Below are positions 12,401 through 24,894 of a stretch of DNA of 64,000 nt, in pieces. The stretch comes from Epiperipatus broadwayi. Lineage: Eukaryota > Onychophora > Udeonychophora > Euonychophora > Peripatidae. Each line of letters opens with the position of its first letter. Position 1 is the first letter of the stretch. The translations under genes were made by a program, and so were the position numbers. The notes under the pieces are model-generated. The model was given only the letters and a program-made list of their open reading frames with translations, did not search any database and had not been told where the DNA came from. The stretch spans positions 508,501 to 572,500 of the forward strand of contig JAQFVV010000284.1 of assembly GCA_028023455.1 (NCBI GenBank). The letters run 5' to 3'.

Positions 12401-15384
12401 GGTAACTAAAGTTTTTTTTTTTTTATTACAAGAAACATTTGTGTGTTAATATATAATATGTATAATGACATAATGGAATTTTGAAAAGCTTTCACTTCAA
12501 ACAGATATGTTTCAACAATAGAAGGGGGGGTTTATAGATTTGTTAATTACATATACTCCACTAACTTAAATTAACCAACATTATATATATGTTTGATTTT
12601 ATTAATTAACTTCAACTTTCTTTCCTATCATTATTATACTAGTAGGATGTATTTACATAAAATTGTATTTTCAGTCTAAGGGAATAGATATAGGGTTTAA
12701 CAGTTGGAAGAGAATGGGTTTGAGTTTTGCTAACAAGCATGCCCTTATAGTAAGTTGCCCTTGAATTCACTTCTAGTCTGTATATACCATAATTATTGGT
12801 AATTTTCTATATATTTGGATAAAATATGGTGTATGTTCCTTCGAGAATGATTTGTTAAATCAGGATTAGTAAGAAAGATATCAGGATGGTTTGATTAAAT
12901 CAATGCAAGAGGAGGGAATAAGAAGAAAGAAAGATAGTGTAATGAATATTTCAACATTGATCAAGTGTTTGTTTGATTTTATTTAACTAGTTAAGTATGA
13001 TGTTCATCTTATAGAATTTAAGTCTGATAAATTATTTTATAAATTGCATTTGGTGATTGCCATTCGTAAATAAATAATCAACAGTGATTGTGGAAACAAT
13101 CTGGTTCCAAGGGTTGGAATGTTTGGTGGTGCCCTCAAATGGCCACCAAGTTTTCATAATCTTTGAACATTTACAGATAAAGTCAAAATGCCGTGGCACA
13201 ATCTGGAGAAGTCATTTCGCATTCCAAATTCAATTAATTTTTTTACATTATAATTGTTAATCATATATTCTACATTATAAAATGTTAGGGGGGAAATATA
13301 TTAATATGTATGTGTATGTTTCAGTGAGAATCATTTATTGAAACTAACAAACAGTAATACTATCATTAAAATATTTTGTTAGGACCATTGAATATTAAGG
13401 AATGGGAAGATTAAGCAATAATTTCGTAATCTATTTTATTAAAAATAATGTTTGGATGTGCATATATTATATTAATTCAATGATAATGGCTTGAATTTAT
13501 TAATCAAAATTTTTTACATGGGTGTCATGTATAATACACTATAAATATTTGACTTATGATTTTATATAGCAATTAATATGTTAAAATAGCTGTATGAATT
13601 GTGTAATGTATTTTTTTAAATAACATATGTGCTTTAATTCTCTATATATTTTTGAAGCACATTTGAGTATACTAATGATTCATGCACTCCAATTCATATA
13701 TTTTAAAGTAGAGTTATAGGATAATAAATAATGATTAGTGCACTTAATTTATAATGTATATAATATCAAGTATTTCCCAAAAGTAGTTTAATGAAGATAT
13801 ATGTGTTTCATTATTTTTGTCAACAATATTTATAGTACAGCTCCATTTAATTATTTATGTCTACAATATTAGTAGGTCTGCACTATTTTTTAACACTGGT
13901 CCAATAGATTAAGCAAAAACTATGTGATAATCAGCATAGACTTGCCTGATTGGAGTCCATGTTACATTCACCTATTTTAATGTTAAGTTCTGAAAATAAA
14001 ATTATGCATAATCAGATATGATTAAGTTTTGTATGTGAGGCTCAATACATTATTAATAAGTTACTAGTGTACGATTGTAATGATATTTTGATTTTAGCAT
14101 AGAAAACGTCATATGCATGTAGAAATATCACATTAAGCTGTAAAAATATTGACCATTGGTATTTCATTATTATTTAATTTATAGTTGTGAATTATAGATT
14201 AAGAACATAAACTGTAAATTGTAACTATAAAAAATATTTTATGGTACATGTTACATTATAACAATACTTGGTTTGTAATAAATATTCATTGTTTATTTTA
14301 TTTATCCTTTTTTTAGGTTGAGGTTTATTGTATTACTGATGTTTTATCACCTATAGAATTCTATACTATTTTGAACAAAACACTAAATAGTTTTCTTTGT
14401 CCAGTTAGATAATATTCAATTTAATTACAAACTTCTCCCAGATGGAGAATATAACTATAAAGCTACTTGCAATGATTGAGGATTATATAGAGGGTATTAT
14501 CTGCACTATGTATTATAACCTTCCAAAAAGTTATTTATTTAATGGCCATCAATAATAGTCAACAGAGACCTAGCTCATCTCCTAGTAATTAATTAATAAC
14601 CAATAAAATATTACAAATAATATTGTTTTAATGGTATAAAATCTTAAGTAATTTTATACTATAACTAAAATCCTATGGTATCTAAATAATTATGACATTG
14701 GATTCACACAAAGTACTTTTCCAATGGCACTGAATTTTGCAAAAGATCGCATTGAGGTATATTATTAACTATTTCAAAAACCTTCTAATAAATCAATGAC
14801 TAACTTTACTAATAATAATTTATCTATTAGCTTGGAATATTGTTTAACTTACTCAATAATCAATAATACTCCTGAATAATATATTATCCTTTTAATAACT
14901 TTAAAATCAAATTTATATTTTATTGCAAAAAATACTTTTATAAATTTTCAGGGTTTACTATTTATTTACATTTAGCATTATTCTAATCAAGACAGTGAAA
15001 TAATAAGAAAAAAAGTTATTAAAATTCCACTACCTATAATATTATAATAACAATAACAATAATCAATCATATTATATATAACCTTAACATTTTTAATTAT
15101 ACCATGTTCAATAATTATTCATAAAATTAAATAAAAACTCATACAATTAATATTAACTTGATTACCCTTACTATTGAAATTTATATAGTAATAATAACAA
15201 TCATATTGAATAATTCTTTTCTTGGGATTTCATAAAGTAATCTGTGCAGATTTAGTATGTGCTCATGTACATTTTCAAATATAAGAACCGTCCAAAACCC
15301 ATGCTGACACATCCAGCCGATATATGACATCGATCAATCTATATGTTGTCGCGATCTGACCATTCATTACAAAATCGCCATTTT

Positions 15385-16290
15385 CATCAAACTCCCCCCC
15401 TCCCCCCCAAAAAAACCCAATTTTCATAGTTATAAGTCCCAGTTTTCATTGTTATAAGAAATGAAATCACATAATTAAAATATTAAAATAGAAAATTGCC
15501 ATTTTTATAAAAAAAAAAAAAAAAACCAAAAAACACAATTTTGATAGTTATAAGAAAGGAAATCATGTGATTAAATATTAAAACATAAAATTCACCATTT
15601 TAATAGTTATAAAAAATGTAATCATGCAATTAAAAAAGTAAAATGCAATTTCGCAAATGTTTGAAATTAATTTTAAGCAATAATTATATTTTCATAGTTA
15701 CACCTATGGAACCACATGACAAAAAGGCACACACACATCTTAAATACACGTTATCTAAATCTATATTAATCTTTAAAAAAATTAAATTTAAGTTCATTAT
15801 TTTATTAAACCATTTACTCATGATACATCAATCTTTAAAAAATCAAATTTAAGTTTACTAGTTTATTAAACCATTTACTCATAATAATCAAAATGATGAC
15901 CTAAAATTGATAGATTTAAAATATGAATTATACTATATGCCAAAAGATTATAACTTAGAAAATACGAATGTTAAAAAATAATGACATTGCAAAGACCCGA
16001 TTGCTAGTTTAAATTTAAGTTTGCCAGTTTATCAAGCATTTTTGCTAATAAAAGAAAAACAATTTTCATAGTTATAAAAAATGTATTAATGTGATTAAAA
16101 AAGTAAAATGCAATTTTGAAAATATTTGAAATTAATTTTAAGCAATAATTATATTTTCATCTATTTATACTTATGGAACCATATGATAAAAAGGCACATA
16201 AACATCTTAAATATGCATTATTTAAATCTATATCAATCTTTTAAAAAATCAAATTTAAGTTTACTAGTTTATTAAACCATTTACTCATGA
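15385..16290. repeat. Tandem / nested repeat block with homopolymer tracts
   Basis: The motif TTTTCATAGTTATAARAAATGAAATCA..ATTAAAA recurs about every 60-120 bases at 15421, 15440, 15538, 15598 and 16060. A longer unit of about 200 bases (TTTGAAATTAATTTTAAGCA through AAACCATTTACTCATGA) occurs at 15658-15823 and again at 16123-16291. The C-run and A-run at 15393-15418 mark the left edge. The open frame at 15643-15852 is a product of the repeat and not a gene. Confidence 0.7.
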
Positions 16291-17027
16291 CAATCAAAAG
16301 GATATGTCCATATGAAGTAAAGCATATGATTTTTTAAACAGAAAAAGTAAAGAAAAAATTGAAAAAAATATTAATTAAAAACCCACATGTTCAATGAATG
16401 TAAAATTGATAGAATTCAACATGGCTATGACTGCACTCTAAATATTAAATGTTTATATCTTCTAAACTACAAATGTTATTAAAAGTCTGAATTTCAAAAT
16501 ACTGAAACATTATAACTTTTACTGACCAGAAATTCTTGATTTGTCCCACATAGATATTGTTTTAAATTTTCCTCCTAATGTCGTAATGGGATCTACTCTT
16601 GATTGTGTGAGATCCACAAGAGTTGAAGAAATTGATAATTTACATCGATACATCAAACTGTTGATATTTATATGCAAGTGACTTTTACCAGCAACAAATG
16701 AGTATGGACACATGTTTAAAGAAAATAAATAGATTTTATTATTGCTAATATAAAAGCTCACTTAAAATTATTTATGTTAAAATTCTTTTGGTTTTTAAAA
16801 ATTGCCTTTCATCTGCAATTGTTCCAATCTTTATTCTTTTGTTTAATTACTTTAAAATATGTAAATCTTTCTATCTTTAAGTAAATAGAAATAAAAACTC
16901 AGTATTGTTTACATGTTATCATATGATTTGAAAATGTCTATAAAAAACACTTTTGATTCAAAATCTGTGGTCTTTAGTAACCATATTTTTTATGATTTGT
17001 AAACATATGTTGCATCTTTTAACTATC

Positions 17028-17905
17028 ATGAAAACATTCTACTATAATGTTATCTCTAGTGAGAATCAAGCTTACACCTTTTTGAGGGATAATAATCTTC
17101 TCAACAATGAAGAGAGTAAAAAGCCCTGCACAAAGTATGGAGACACAATGGTAGAGAAGTGAAGGAAGAATCACAAGGATGACTGGGTTTCCATGATGTG
17201 ATGCTCCAAGTGCCATACTCCCAGGTCTATTCATATAGGAAATCCATTTTCCCACTATATAGAAACAAGTGGTAGTGTTGAAAGCTGAATGACCATACAT
17301 GAAATTATGGAGCTGTTTTTTTTTTTTTCATTGTAGATTTGCTGACCAAATTAGTGGCGAAGATGGCCAGCAAATCTTTGCCAACAATTGTAGACTGGTT
17401 TAATTGTTGCAGGGAAGTCTGTTCCTGAGCTCTTAAGAAGAAAGGACAGTTAGTAGGAACAGAAGAACCGATTCAGATAGACAAAGCAAGATTTGCTGGC
17501 AGAAGGAAAGATAATAGAGGAAGACTACTAAGTGGGTATCATCTATGTACCTTCAAGGATCCATCAGTAATTCTAATTAATAAAAAAACATGGGGCCAAA
17601 ATTGATGGACCCTGGGTGTTTGGACTAAAAGAGGGTACCGATTGTCACAACTTTTGTAGTGTCACATCATAACAAAGCTACATTGATTCCCATTATAGAA
17701 AGGGAATGCGTGGCTGGCTCTGTCATTCATTCTGATGAGTGGCCAGCTTATGCAGACCTCAAAGATAGAGGGTTTCAACATTTCACCATCAACCACCAAC
17801 AAAATTATGTAAATCCGGTGATGGGTGCTCATACACAATCCATTAAGATATTTAAAAAATTAGAGGGATGTCACCAGTTCTTTGACAATCACATTTAGAT
17901 TCAAT
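17028..17905 (+). pseudogene. Merlin (IS1016/ISXO2-like) DNA transposase, inactivated
   Basis: Decayed DDE transposase readable in pieces. An N-terminal segment (about 17047-17160) has AYTFLRDNNLLNNE followed by C-x2-Y, where families have a Cys pair. A middle segment reads CSKCHTPRSIHIGNPFSHY. LPTIVDWFNCCREVC lies at about 17370-17420. IQIDKARFAGRRKDNRGR, with the first catalytic Asp, starts near 17480. WVFGLKEG follows. The last open part (17659-17898) has TLIPIIE, SVIHSDEWPAY (second Asp), NHQQNYVNP and GAHTQSI. The expected catalytic Glu in the TQ-x-IE motif is Lys. Stops and frameshifts interrupt the frame in at least three places. Terminal inverted repeats were not identified. Confidence 0.85.
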
Positions 17906-19330
17906 TTGTTGGTGGATGGATAAAAATCATCTAAATGAGAGATACATTTATTAAATTTCTCAAAGATACTAAAGATACTTACTGATGGTGAAAAGGTTAG
18001 GGTATTAAACTCTGCATGGTCACTATGACAACCAGTCTTTATTCAAGTTCTTCTCCCCAACTTTTCATGATGTATATTCATAATGAAGAAAAACAAATAG
18101 AATAAATGTCAATTTTTAAAAATGCTTCAAAATCACAGAAACTATTATCCATCCTGATATGAAAAGATGTTTGTACAGTCTATTTCTGTAATCTTCTCCA
18201 GGATAATAATAATTTATTTCACAATATTTAATATATCCATTTTAAGTAAGTAAATGATTTTTCCAGGTAAATATGTATATCCAAGGATCTTTCGGTGATA
18301 GATGCATCAGATTTGGCTTGTATATTTTTAGCTTATATTTCCAATAAATAACACATATTATTTCTTTAGATATTTTCCAATTAAATATAATTATCACAGC
18401 AGACAGACATGTTTAGGTTCCGATCTTTAAAGATTGTTCATAACTAATATAACATTTTTCAATAAAACTTCTATCAAATTCTCAGATAGCGAAAACAAAT
18501 GATTTCTTTATTATGTCAATACATTCAAATCTCTTATTCAATCTTCATAAATTATATACTTTAGTTTATCTCTAAAATATCTTGTTTATTACAAGTCCAA
18601 ATATTCATTTCAAAGACAAACTTATTATATTAAAATTGCAATTGTTATGGGATAATAATAAATAAATGTTCTAAAATATTAGATGATATCCTTTCATCTT
18701 TGTTTTACAAATTTAAATGCAAAATTTATTTTTTTCTCTATATATATTTTGGATCAAAATATTGGTGTTTTTTTTTAAATTATTGCTTTTCTCCACATAT
18801 TAATTGTCATTCTGTTAAATATATTTCTAACAAATAAATGTTCACATTGCTGAAGTATACCACAGGAAAAATTATTAAAATTTTTGCATGAACTTAGCTT
18901 GGGTATATTTCAACAAAATCTTCAGCATTTGTCTATCCATCATCCGATATTCCTTATAGTAAGTTTATATTCCATAAATTAATTATGAGAGTTTTAATTA
19001 AGCTTCTGAACAGATTCACTAATAGGAAATGTCAATTTCTATTCATGCATATTGTTTTAACAAGTAATTAATCTTTTATGTTTTAACTTTATAGAAAATA
19101 ATAATATTAAAATATAAACCTATAGTAATATAACTTTGTGCCATTGTATTTCTTATAACACAACAACATAAACACACGATACAATATGATACCTGTAATT
19201 CCATACACCTGTCTATTTATATCCCTTTCTCTCAAGAGATTTGATTTGATGAATAGAACCAGACAAATCATGATTTACATAATGATTAAATTTGATTGTT
19301 TTGAAAAGTAAAAAATAAAATTATGACTCT

Positions 19331-19440
19331 TTTTTTTTTTTTTCCATATGTCATAGCATCGGCCGGGACGCAAACCCACAGCCATCTGCAACAACCACTT
19401 GCTTGCATGGCTGCTGCGATACCTCTCGGCTAACAATGCA
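19331..19440 (-). mobile_element. Short tRNA-derived SINE with poly(A) tail
   Basis: On the minus strand a tRNA-like head contains a good polymerase III A box (TTAGCCGAGAGGTA, 19420-19433) and a B box (GGGTTTGCGTCCC, 19365-19377). The spacing includes a long variable-arm-like insert, as in Ser/Leu-type tRNAs. It is followed by a short ATGCTATGACATATGG body and a pure A tail of 13 bases (the T run at 19331-19343 on +). The whole unit is only about 110 bases. It is a retroposed SINE and not a working tRNA, because the acceptor stem does not pair properly. Confidence 0.7.
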
Positions 19441-22400
19441 AGACTAGCTCATATTTTAATAATAAAATATAACAAAATATTTAATATTTAAAATATTTAC
19501 AACTCTATTCATCCAAATAAAAATATTTTTTAAATAACACAATTTATTAATTTCCATTAGAATATTAAACTTTAATAAAATGTTTAATTCACTGAAGTAA
19601 TTTATTCTACTTTTATCAGTTGAAATATTACTTAAAACTAACTTAAATATTATTCTAGACTTATGCATTAATATTCAAAATGTAACAATTTCATTAATAA
19701 TTTTAGAAAATAATTGAAACTTTCTTTTAAATTCTAGAAAGCACTACACACACACCTATTTATTAGACAGTCAGGTGATAACCATCCCAGACATAATGTA
19801 GCAAATTTTAATTTACTGTCTGTAATATATTTTAAATGAATATTTAATTTTAAAAAATGCATTATATAAAATATTTAAAATAATAATGTAATTTAAAATA
19901 GTAAATTTTATATTTATTATATGATAACAAATAAAACTGAAACATTTAGAACACTATACAATATTATTAATAACGTTAATAAAATTATTAAACAACTTTA
20001 AATTATTTTTGTAACATATTTAACAATTTATTCAACTATAAATAACTTCATCTAACTTATTAATTTATTAAAAAATCTATTAAGCAGGATACTAAATATA
20101 TATATTTTTAAATATCACTGATATAAACCTATTCCACTTGTAAAATATTATATTATCCTGTTCTTACCATTTAATTTTAGGGTTAGAATAATTTTAAAAT
20201 GCTTTATTAACTTACTTATGAACTTATTTAACCAAGTTCTTTTAAACTAATACAATCATAATTATAAACTCTAAAATTCCCTAAATTTAATTTTTTTTTA
20301 GAGATTGTACTTCTACAATCTACTTATCCTTAATAAATGGGAACAATGTATATATATATGTTAACTCTAATAGTTTCATGGATAAATGATGATTCCATAT
20401 TATTATTATTTTCAGGATATTCCTTGTAGTAAAATAGCTAAATAGCTGACATTTCAGTTTATATATAAAGAGATATTCAAGGACCTTTTTCTTTAAGAAA
20501 AAAAAAATTATGGGAGTAAAAAAAAAATATCATTCTCTGTATAAAGGAGTTAAAAGAAAAGTCTTAAGGTTTGTGTCAACCAATTCAAACTTGCAGTACT
20601 GCTGAAGAAATCTTTTACAAGGATATTAGAACATGAGTAGAAAAGTTTAGTTCTAAAACATCTAGCAAAGAGGTAATGAATTAATTAATAATTTACGAAT
20701 AGAATAAAGCATTTGATTCTCTAAAAAAAAGAAAACCACATTTAATGCCATTAGGATCTCAGAAATTTTCAATCGGATTTTCTGAAAACTAATAGGAAAA
20801 GACAACTTCCACTTTCTATTATTTTTTAAAATTTTAACAGTGATATTTATATAAATTTATAACATGGTTAAAAAAGCGTAGGAATTAATATGGTCAATTT
20901 TTATATATTTTCTTTATATATTAACCATACTAATGGTCAGATTGAGATTGTCTATAAATACACATAACATGGTCACCTTTGAAAACTGTTGTCCTTGCTC
21001 CATATCTACTAAAAGCAAAATATCTCTCCTGGGGATATTTCTATTTATACTGAGAATAAATTTGCAGGTGCTATTCAACGAAGAGAACTGAAATATGCAT
21101 CAATAGAAAATTTTACATGCTCCAAGCATTGGATTGCACAGCTAGCTCAAATGAAAAAAAACATTTAATTTAAGCTACCAGACAATGCATATGTAAACAT
21201 AAACAGTACAATTGCTAAATTATTTTAATTATATCTTATATAGTGAAGTATACAGACAGAGAATTAAGCCAAACTAACAACTTTAAACAACATATATATT
21301 CCTATATTTGATTTTTATCTTGTATTTGCATAGTTTTGCTTTAGCTTTTTCTGGAGTAATAACCCCTGTCTTCTTGAAAGTTTATAGAGTTTGTGACTGG
21401 CACTCTTGAACCAGTTTCCCCAGTTTCTTTTAACAGTATATCACTTCTTTTTTCTGGGTGGTATATATCTGCATGGTATTGTTTAGTAGTCATCACCTAA
21501 AATGATAGTTAGATGTCTCTGCAATGGCAGATCAAGAATGTTTGTCACATTTTATGCTGTCAAAAGCACAGGAAGAGGGTGTTGAAAACCAAATTAACAC
21601 CCCATTGATAGATTAGCACTGCATGGTGATGTCATAGCCACTGCATAAATAACTTAGACATCACTGATATTTGAACTGGTTATTCTCAATAAAAGAATCA
21701 GCAAAATTCATATAACTAGCCACAGTCAAATCAAATTCACTAGCATAGAATCAACATAACAATAGAATAAGTATATTTTAGAATAAATAGCAACAGAATA
21801 GCAGAACTGAATATAATAAAAATTTAGTAACTTATATTAACACAATCATTATGTGAACTCACCAATGTCATTAATTAGCTTTTCAATTTTTTTCTTATTA
21901 ATTAATCTCTTAATATTTATTTAATTAATTACAACATTGATTTTAATGGTAAAATTGGTTAGAATTATTACTGATTTTCAGTAAAACATAATCCCTTCCT
22001 GATTAAATAATTTAGATAATTATTTTGATCTTTGATTAGATAATCATTTTCTCTATTTAAATAGTTATCAATAATAATTCTATTCAATCATTTATATTTC
22101 AATTCTCTTGTTCCTTTTTTTTCTTTTCTTTCTTTCCAATTAATTTTTAGTTTAAATTACTCCACCATGTAACATTATAATTCTTAAGTTACATTTATAT
22201 AATTTGTTTTATTTTATTTCCATTTTTATACATCTTACCATTTTGTAATTTATATTTTTGGTTAAAAGAAAAATATGCCATCCTTTCATATAGTAAATCT
22301 TAATAAAAATCCTAAACTAAATTACACTTTGATTATGTTTTACCTCTTCTATTTTCTTTTTTATTTATTAAATTTAGATTAAGATACATAATTTTCTTTT

Positions 22401-22861
22401 TTCTTTTGTTATTTCATAACAATCTTTTGACTTATTCCAAAATCTCTTTAATTTATTTATTTAGTTAGCTAATAATTTTTTTCATCTACTAAAAGCATAA
22501 TATACATTATTTTTACTTTTTTTTAAATATCCTTAATATACATTTATATGTTTCAGTTAAAACATATATGTATGCATCTGTTACATGGCATCTCTTCCAA
22601 TTGAGGAGTAAAATGCATCAATTCCTTTTGCTAACCTTGTCTGATTTTAATTTTAAATGTTTAACTTTAAAACAAAAAAATATATAATTTGTTCCTAATG
22701 AGATTTACATTAAGTGTTATAAAAGAGATATACAACTTATTGCTTTGCATAGTCTCCTATATATTAATATTTCATCAAAATATATAAAATGTGCTAACAT
22801 GCACAAGCACACAAAGCTAAAAACAAATAAAGCAAATATATATTATCTTAATATCTATTCA

Positions 22862-23860
22862 TTAAATGACTAAGCGCTTTCAAGGTTCAAAACCTCATAA
22901 TCATAGCCATATTACAAAATATAATAAATTGACTTGGAGTGATGCAAATTTATGCAAATGAAATAATTATGCATTCCATTTCTTGGATATTTTGTAGCAA
23001 GAGTCTTTTCTATTGATGGTATCGCCATCTCTAGATATAAAGAAAGCTTCTTTTATCTTTCTTTTTAGATCATGCCGCTCTCTGCATACCAGCACTGGAT
23101 TTCCCGTTTGACAATCATGCCCAGCTGAAGCACGGTGCTGCACAAAAACTGAACTATGAGCAGTGTCCAACAAAGCTTTATTATAAGCATAAGTGTGTTG
23201 CGATAGCCTAGTGGAGAGAGAGGCCCTAGTCTCACCATAATATGATGATCTACAAAATTTTTCAGGGCAGGCAATATTATAGACCACTTGAGGTGTCAGC
23301 GAGGGTGGGAGGCAGTCTTTGGTATTATTAATTAATTTGTTAGAGTTAGGAGGTGTGTGAAAACATAACTGGTATTTATTATTGAAAATATTATAAAAAC
23401 ATTTATGCATACTAGGCAGGTAAAGAGTAGGAGTCTTTGCTTGTCAATGTTAGGGACTTTATCATTTATTTTAGCAAAAAACTGTTTTATCCTCCTGTCA
23501 ATTACATTCACATCAAAACCAACTTTTATTAGGTCATCCCTATATGATGTGAGGTCAGCTTTTTTATCTGCCTCAAACTTACATAGGTGCATATTTCTAA
23601 ACAAAAACGAGGTTAAACCAGAGAATTTGTGGTTAGTTGGTGAATTGGAAAGAGGGTGGGAGTGTCCTCTAACATCAAGGGGTTTGATTAGCATTTTATA
23701 ATTAATATGTGTGTGTTCTCGCTGCATGTGTAGGTCCAGGTATTTAACTTGTTTATGGGCATTTTTATTCTCCAAGTTAAACGTAAGCCCTGTAGTGTGC
23801 TTGTGCGTGTTAGCGCATTTTATATATTTTGATTGATAATTAGCCACAAAGTATAAACTA
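22862..23860 (-). pseudogene. Penelope-like element (PLE), 5'-truncated, with GIY-YIG endonuclease
   Basis: Two overlapping minus-strand frames, 23847-23332 and 23410-22967, form one broken protein with a frameshift near 23405. The first holds the RT-thumb/linker region: VKYLDLHMQRE, a LSNSPTNHKFSGL segment and a VGFDVNVIDRRIKQF helix. The second holds the endonuclease: VVYNIACPEKFC, SYYGETRASLSTRLSQH (the YIG box read as YYG) and KIKEAFFI with the catalytic Glu. PLE proteins normally have 700-850 residues. Here the RT palm is missing, typical of 5' truncation after reverse transcription. The tail (22862-22966) is shared with the copy at 53.2 kb and contains a hammerhead-like fold. Confidence 0.88.
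22865..22915 (-). ncRNA. Hammerhead-like motif in the PLE 3' tail (weak)
   Basis: On the minus strand ATTATGA stands where CTGATGA is expected. It is followed by GGTT-TTG-AACC, then GAA and the palindrome AGCGCT, which supplies A15.1 and U16.1. The 53.2-kb copy keeps ATTATGA, has an AAGG/CCTT stem II and keeps GAAAGC. The core mismatches at two normally invariant positions make activity unlikely. The conserved layout in both copies suggests a ribozyme ancestor. Confidence 0.3.
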
Positions 23861-24175
23861 TTTGCTTATTAATATTTCATGCAGAGACTTTACATTATTT
23901 TTATTTTAAAAAACAAACCAGTAATAAATTGAATGAAACTTTATACACAATCATCAGTTTGATATACTATATATATATATTAAACAAAATTCTTGCATTT
24001 CCTTTACAAATACATTAATAAAAATAAATTTTTTTAATTAAGGCAAACATATATTTTAATATTTTTAAAAGTAAAAAGATTATCATTGTAAAATAGTGTA
24101 AAATATAAAATTTTATCAATGGAATTTATTTATAAATACAAAGATGTTTTTTTTTTCATTTTTTAATAATTATAG

Positions 24176-24274
24176 GCCCTTGTGTAGCTGGTATTGTAGG
24201 ACTTAAAATGCCAAGATATTGTTTATTTGGAGAAACTGTGCTAATAACAAATAAAATGGAGTCCACAGGTGAAG
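24176..24274 (+). CDS. Receptor-type guanylate cyclase, catalytic-domain exon 2 of 3 in the window
   Basis: A 99-bp exon flanked by AATTATAG acceptor and AAG|GTTAGT donor. It completes the split Gly codon from the previous exon and ends in phase 1. It reads [20 protein letters not shown] then [20 protein letters not shown] contains the Cys that recognises guanine. The next motif is normally GDTVNTASRMEST: the Asn that orients the ribose/transition state and the Arg that contacts the triphosphate are here Leu and Lys, and the Asp after LFG is Glu. The exon joins perfectly in frame with both neighbours, so sequence decay of the exon itself is not apparent. The changes suggest a divergent, perhaps weakly active or inactive, cyclase subunit. 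Confidence 0.95.
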
Positions 24275-24341
24275 GTTAGTATGATGTCATATATAGTAAA
24301 TAAGAATTTTGTTTATGTTAGTCATTTATGTATTTATATAT

Positions 24342-24660
24342 TGTAATGGTCCAGATTTTCCACCAAATGAGGGGGAATCTAGCTATGGTCGGACCTAGGA
24401 TCTTCAGGTAGGATGCTGACAATGATGCGATGAAGTAACTAAACAATGATCATATCCAGTTCCAGTGGGCTAGCTCTATGTTTACTCATTAAATCTAGAT
24501 ACAGTTTAGGCTAGTTCATCGATACCTCACCCTTCTTTTGGATTCCATTTGCCTTGGTATCCAAGCCTAGGGGTAATGTTGCCTTTGGCTCCCTTCCAGG
24601 TGAATTTACTTTATGTAGCGACTCAGTTTTCATGACCTAAGATATATCCAACCCTATTTT
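24342..24660. mobile_element. Possible LTR-element terminus (TGTAATGG...)
   Basis: A more base-balanced block starts sharply with TGTAATGGTCC directly after a TATTTATATAT tract, exactly as the left ends of the LTR elements at 31.2, 38.1 and 55.0 kb do. I could not find its partner end or any coding remnant, so extent and orientation are open. Confidence 0.35.
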
Positions 24661-24894
24661 GGTGTTATGTGCTATAATAATATGTATGTATGCACATAGA
24701 GATTGTACCCTCATTTCCAGGAAATATATAATATAATAAAATAGGACTAGCTCAGATAAATGATTATGCTTGACTAAAATACGTATAATCAATAATAAAG
24801 TTATCATATGTTACTGTCTATTATTTAACTAACTCTAACTAAGAAAAATAATAATAATGGTCTGATTTTAGAAAATAAATAAATAAAATATTAA

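Larger units (their letters stand above)
6853..24175 (+). other. Intron, about 17.3 kb
   Basis: It lies between two exons whose phases match (the split Gly codon G|GC), with a GTGACA donor and an AATTATAG acceptor. It carries the repeats and transposon relics listed separately. The stretches 6853-8313, 8906-10990, 11591-15380, 16300-17027, 17906-19330 and 19441-22860 show AT-rich sequence and scattered short open frames without recognisable protein similarity. A few less AT-rich patches (9640-10080, 12190-12400, 13080-13230, 21350-21660) look like decayed repeats, but I cannot name them. Confidence 0.9.

Noticed and set aside
17019-17300. 93-codon minus-strand open frame
   Set aside because: It is the antisense shadow of the Merlin transposase N-terminal region.
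23405-23701. 98-codon plus-strand open frame
   Set aside because: Antisense of the Penelope-like element frame at 23332-23847, which carries the recognisable motifs.
23940-23975. ACTGATGATTGTG on the minus strand upstream of the 22.9-kb PLE, possible hammerhead
   Set aside because: The core string is present but no stem II and no GAAA follow, so the fold fails.
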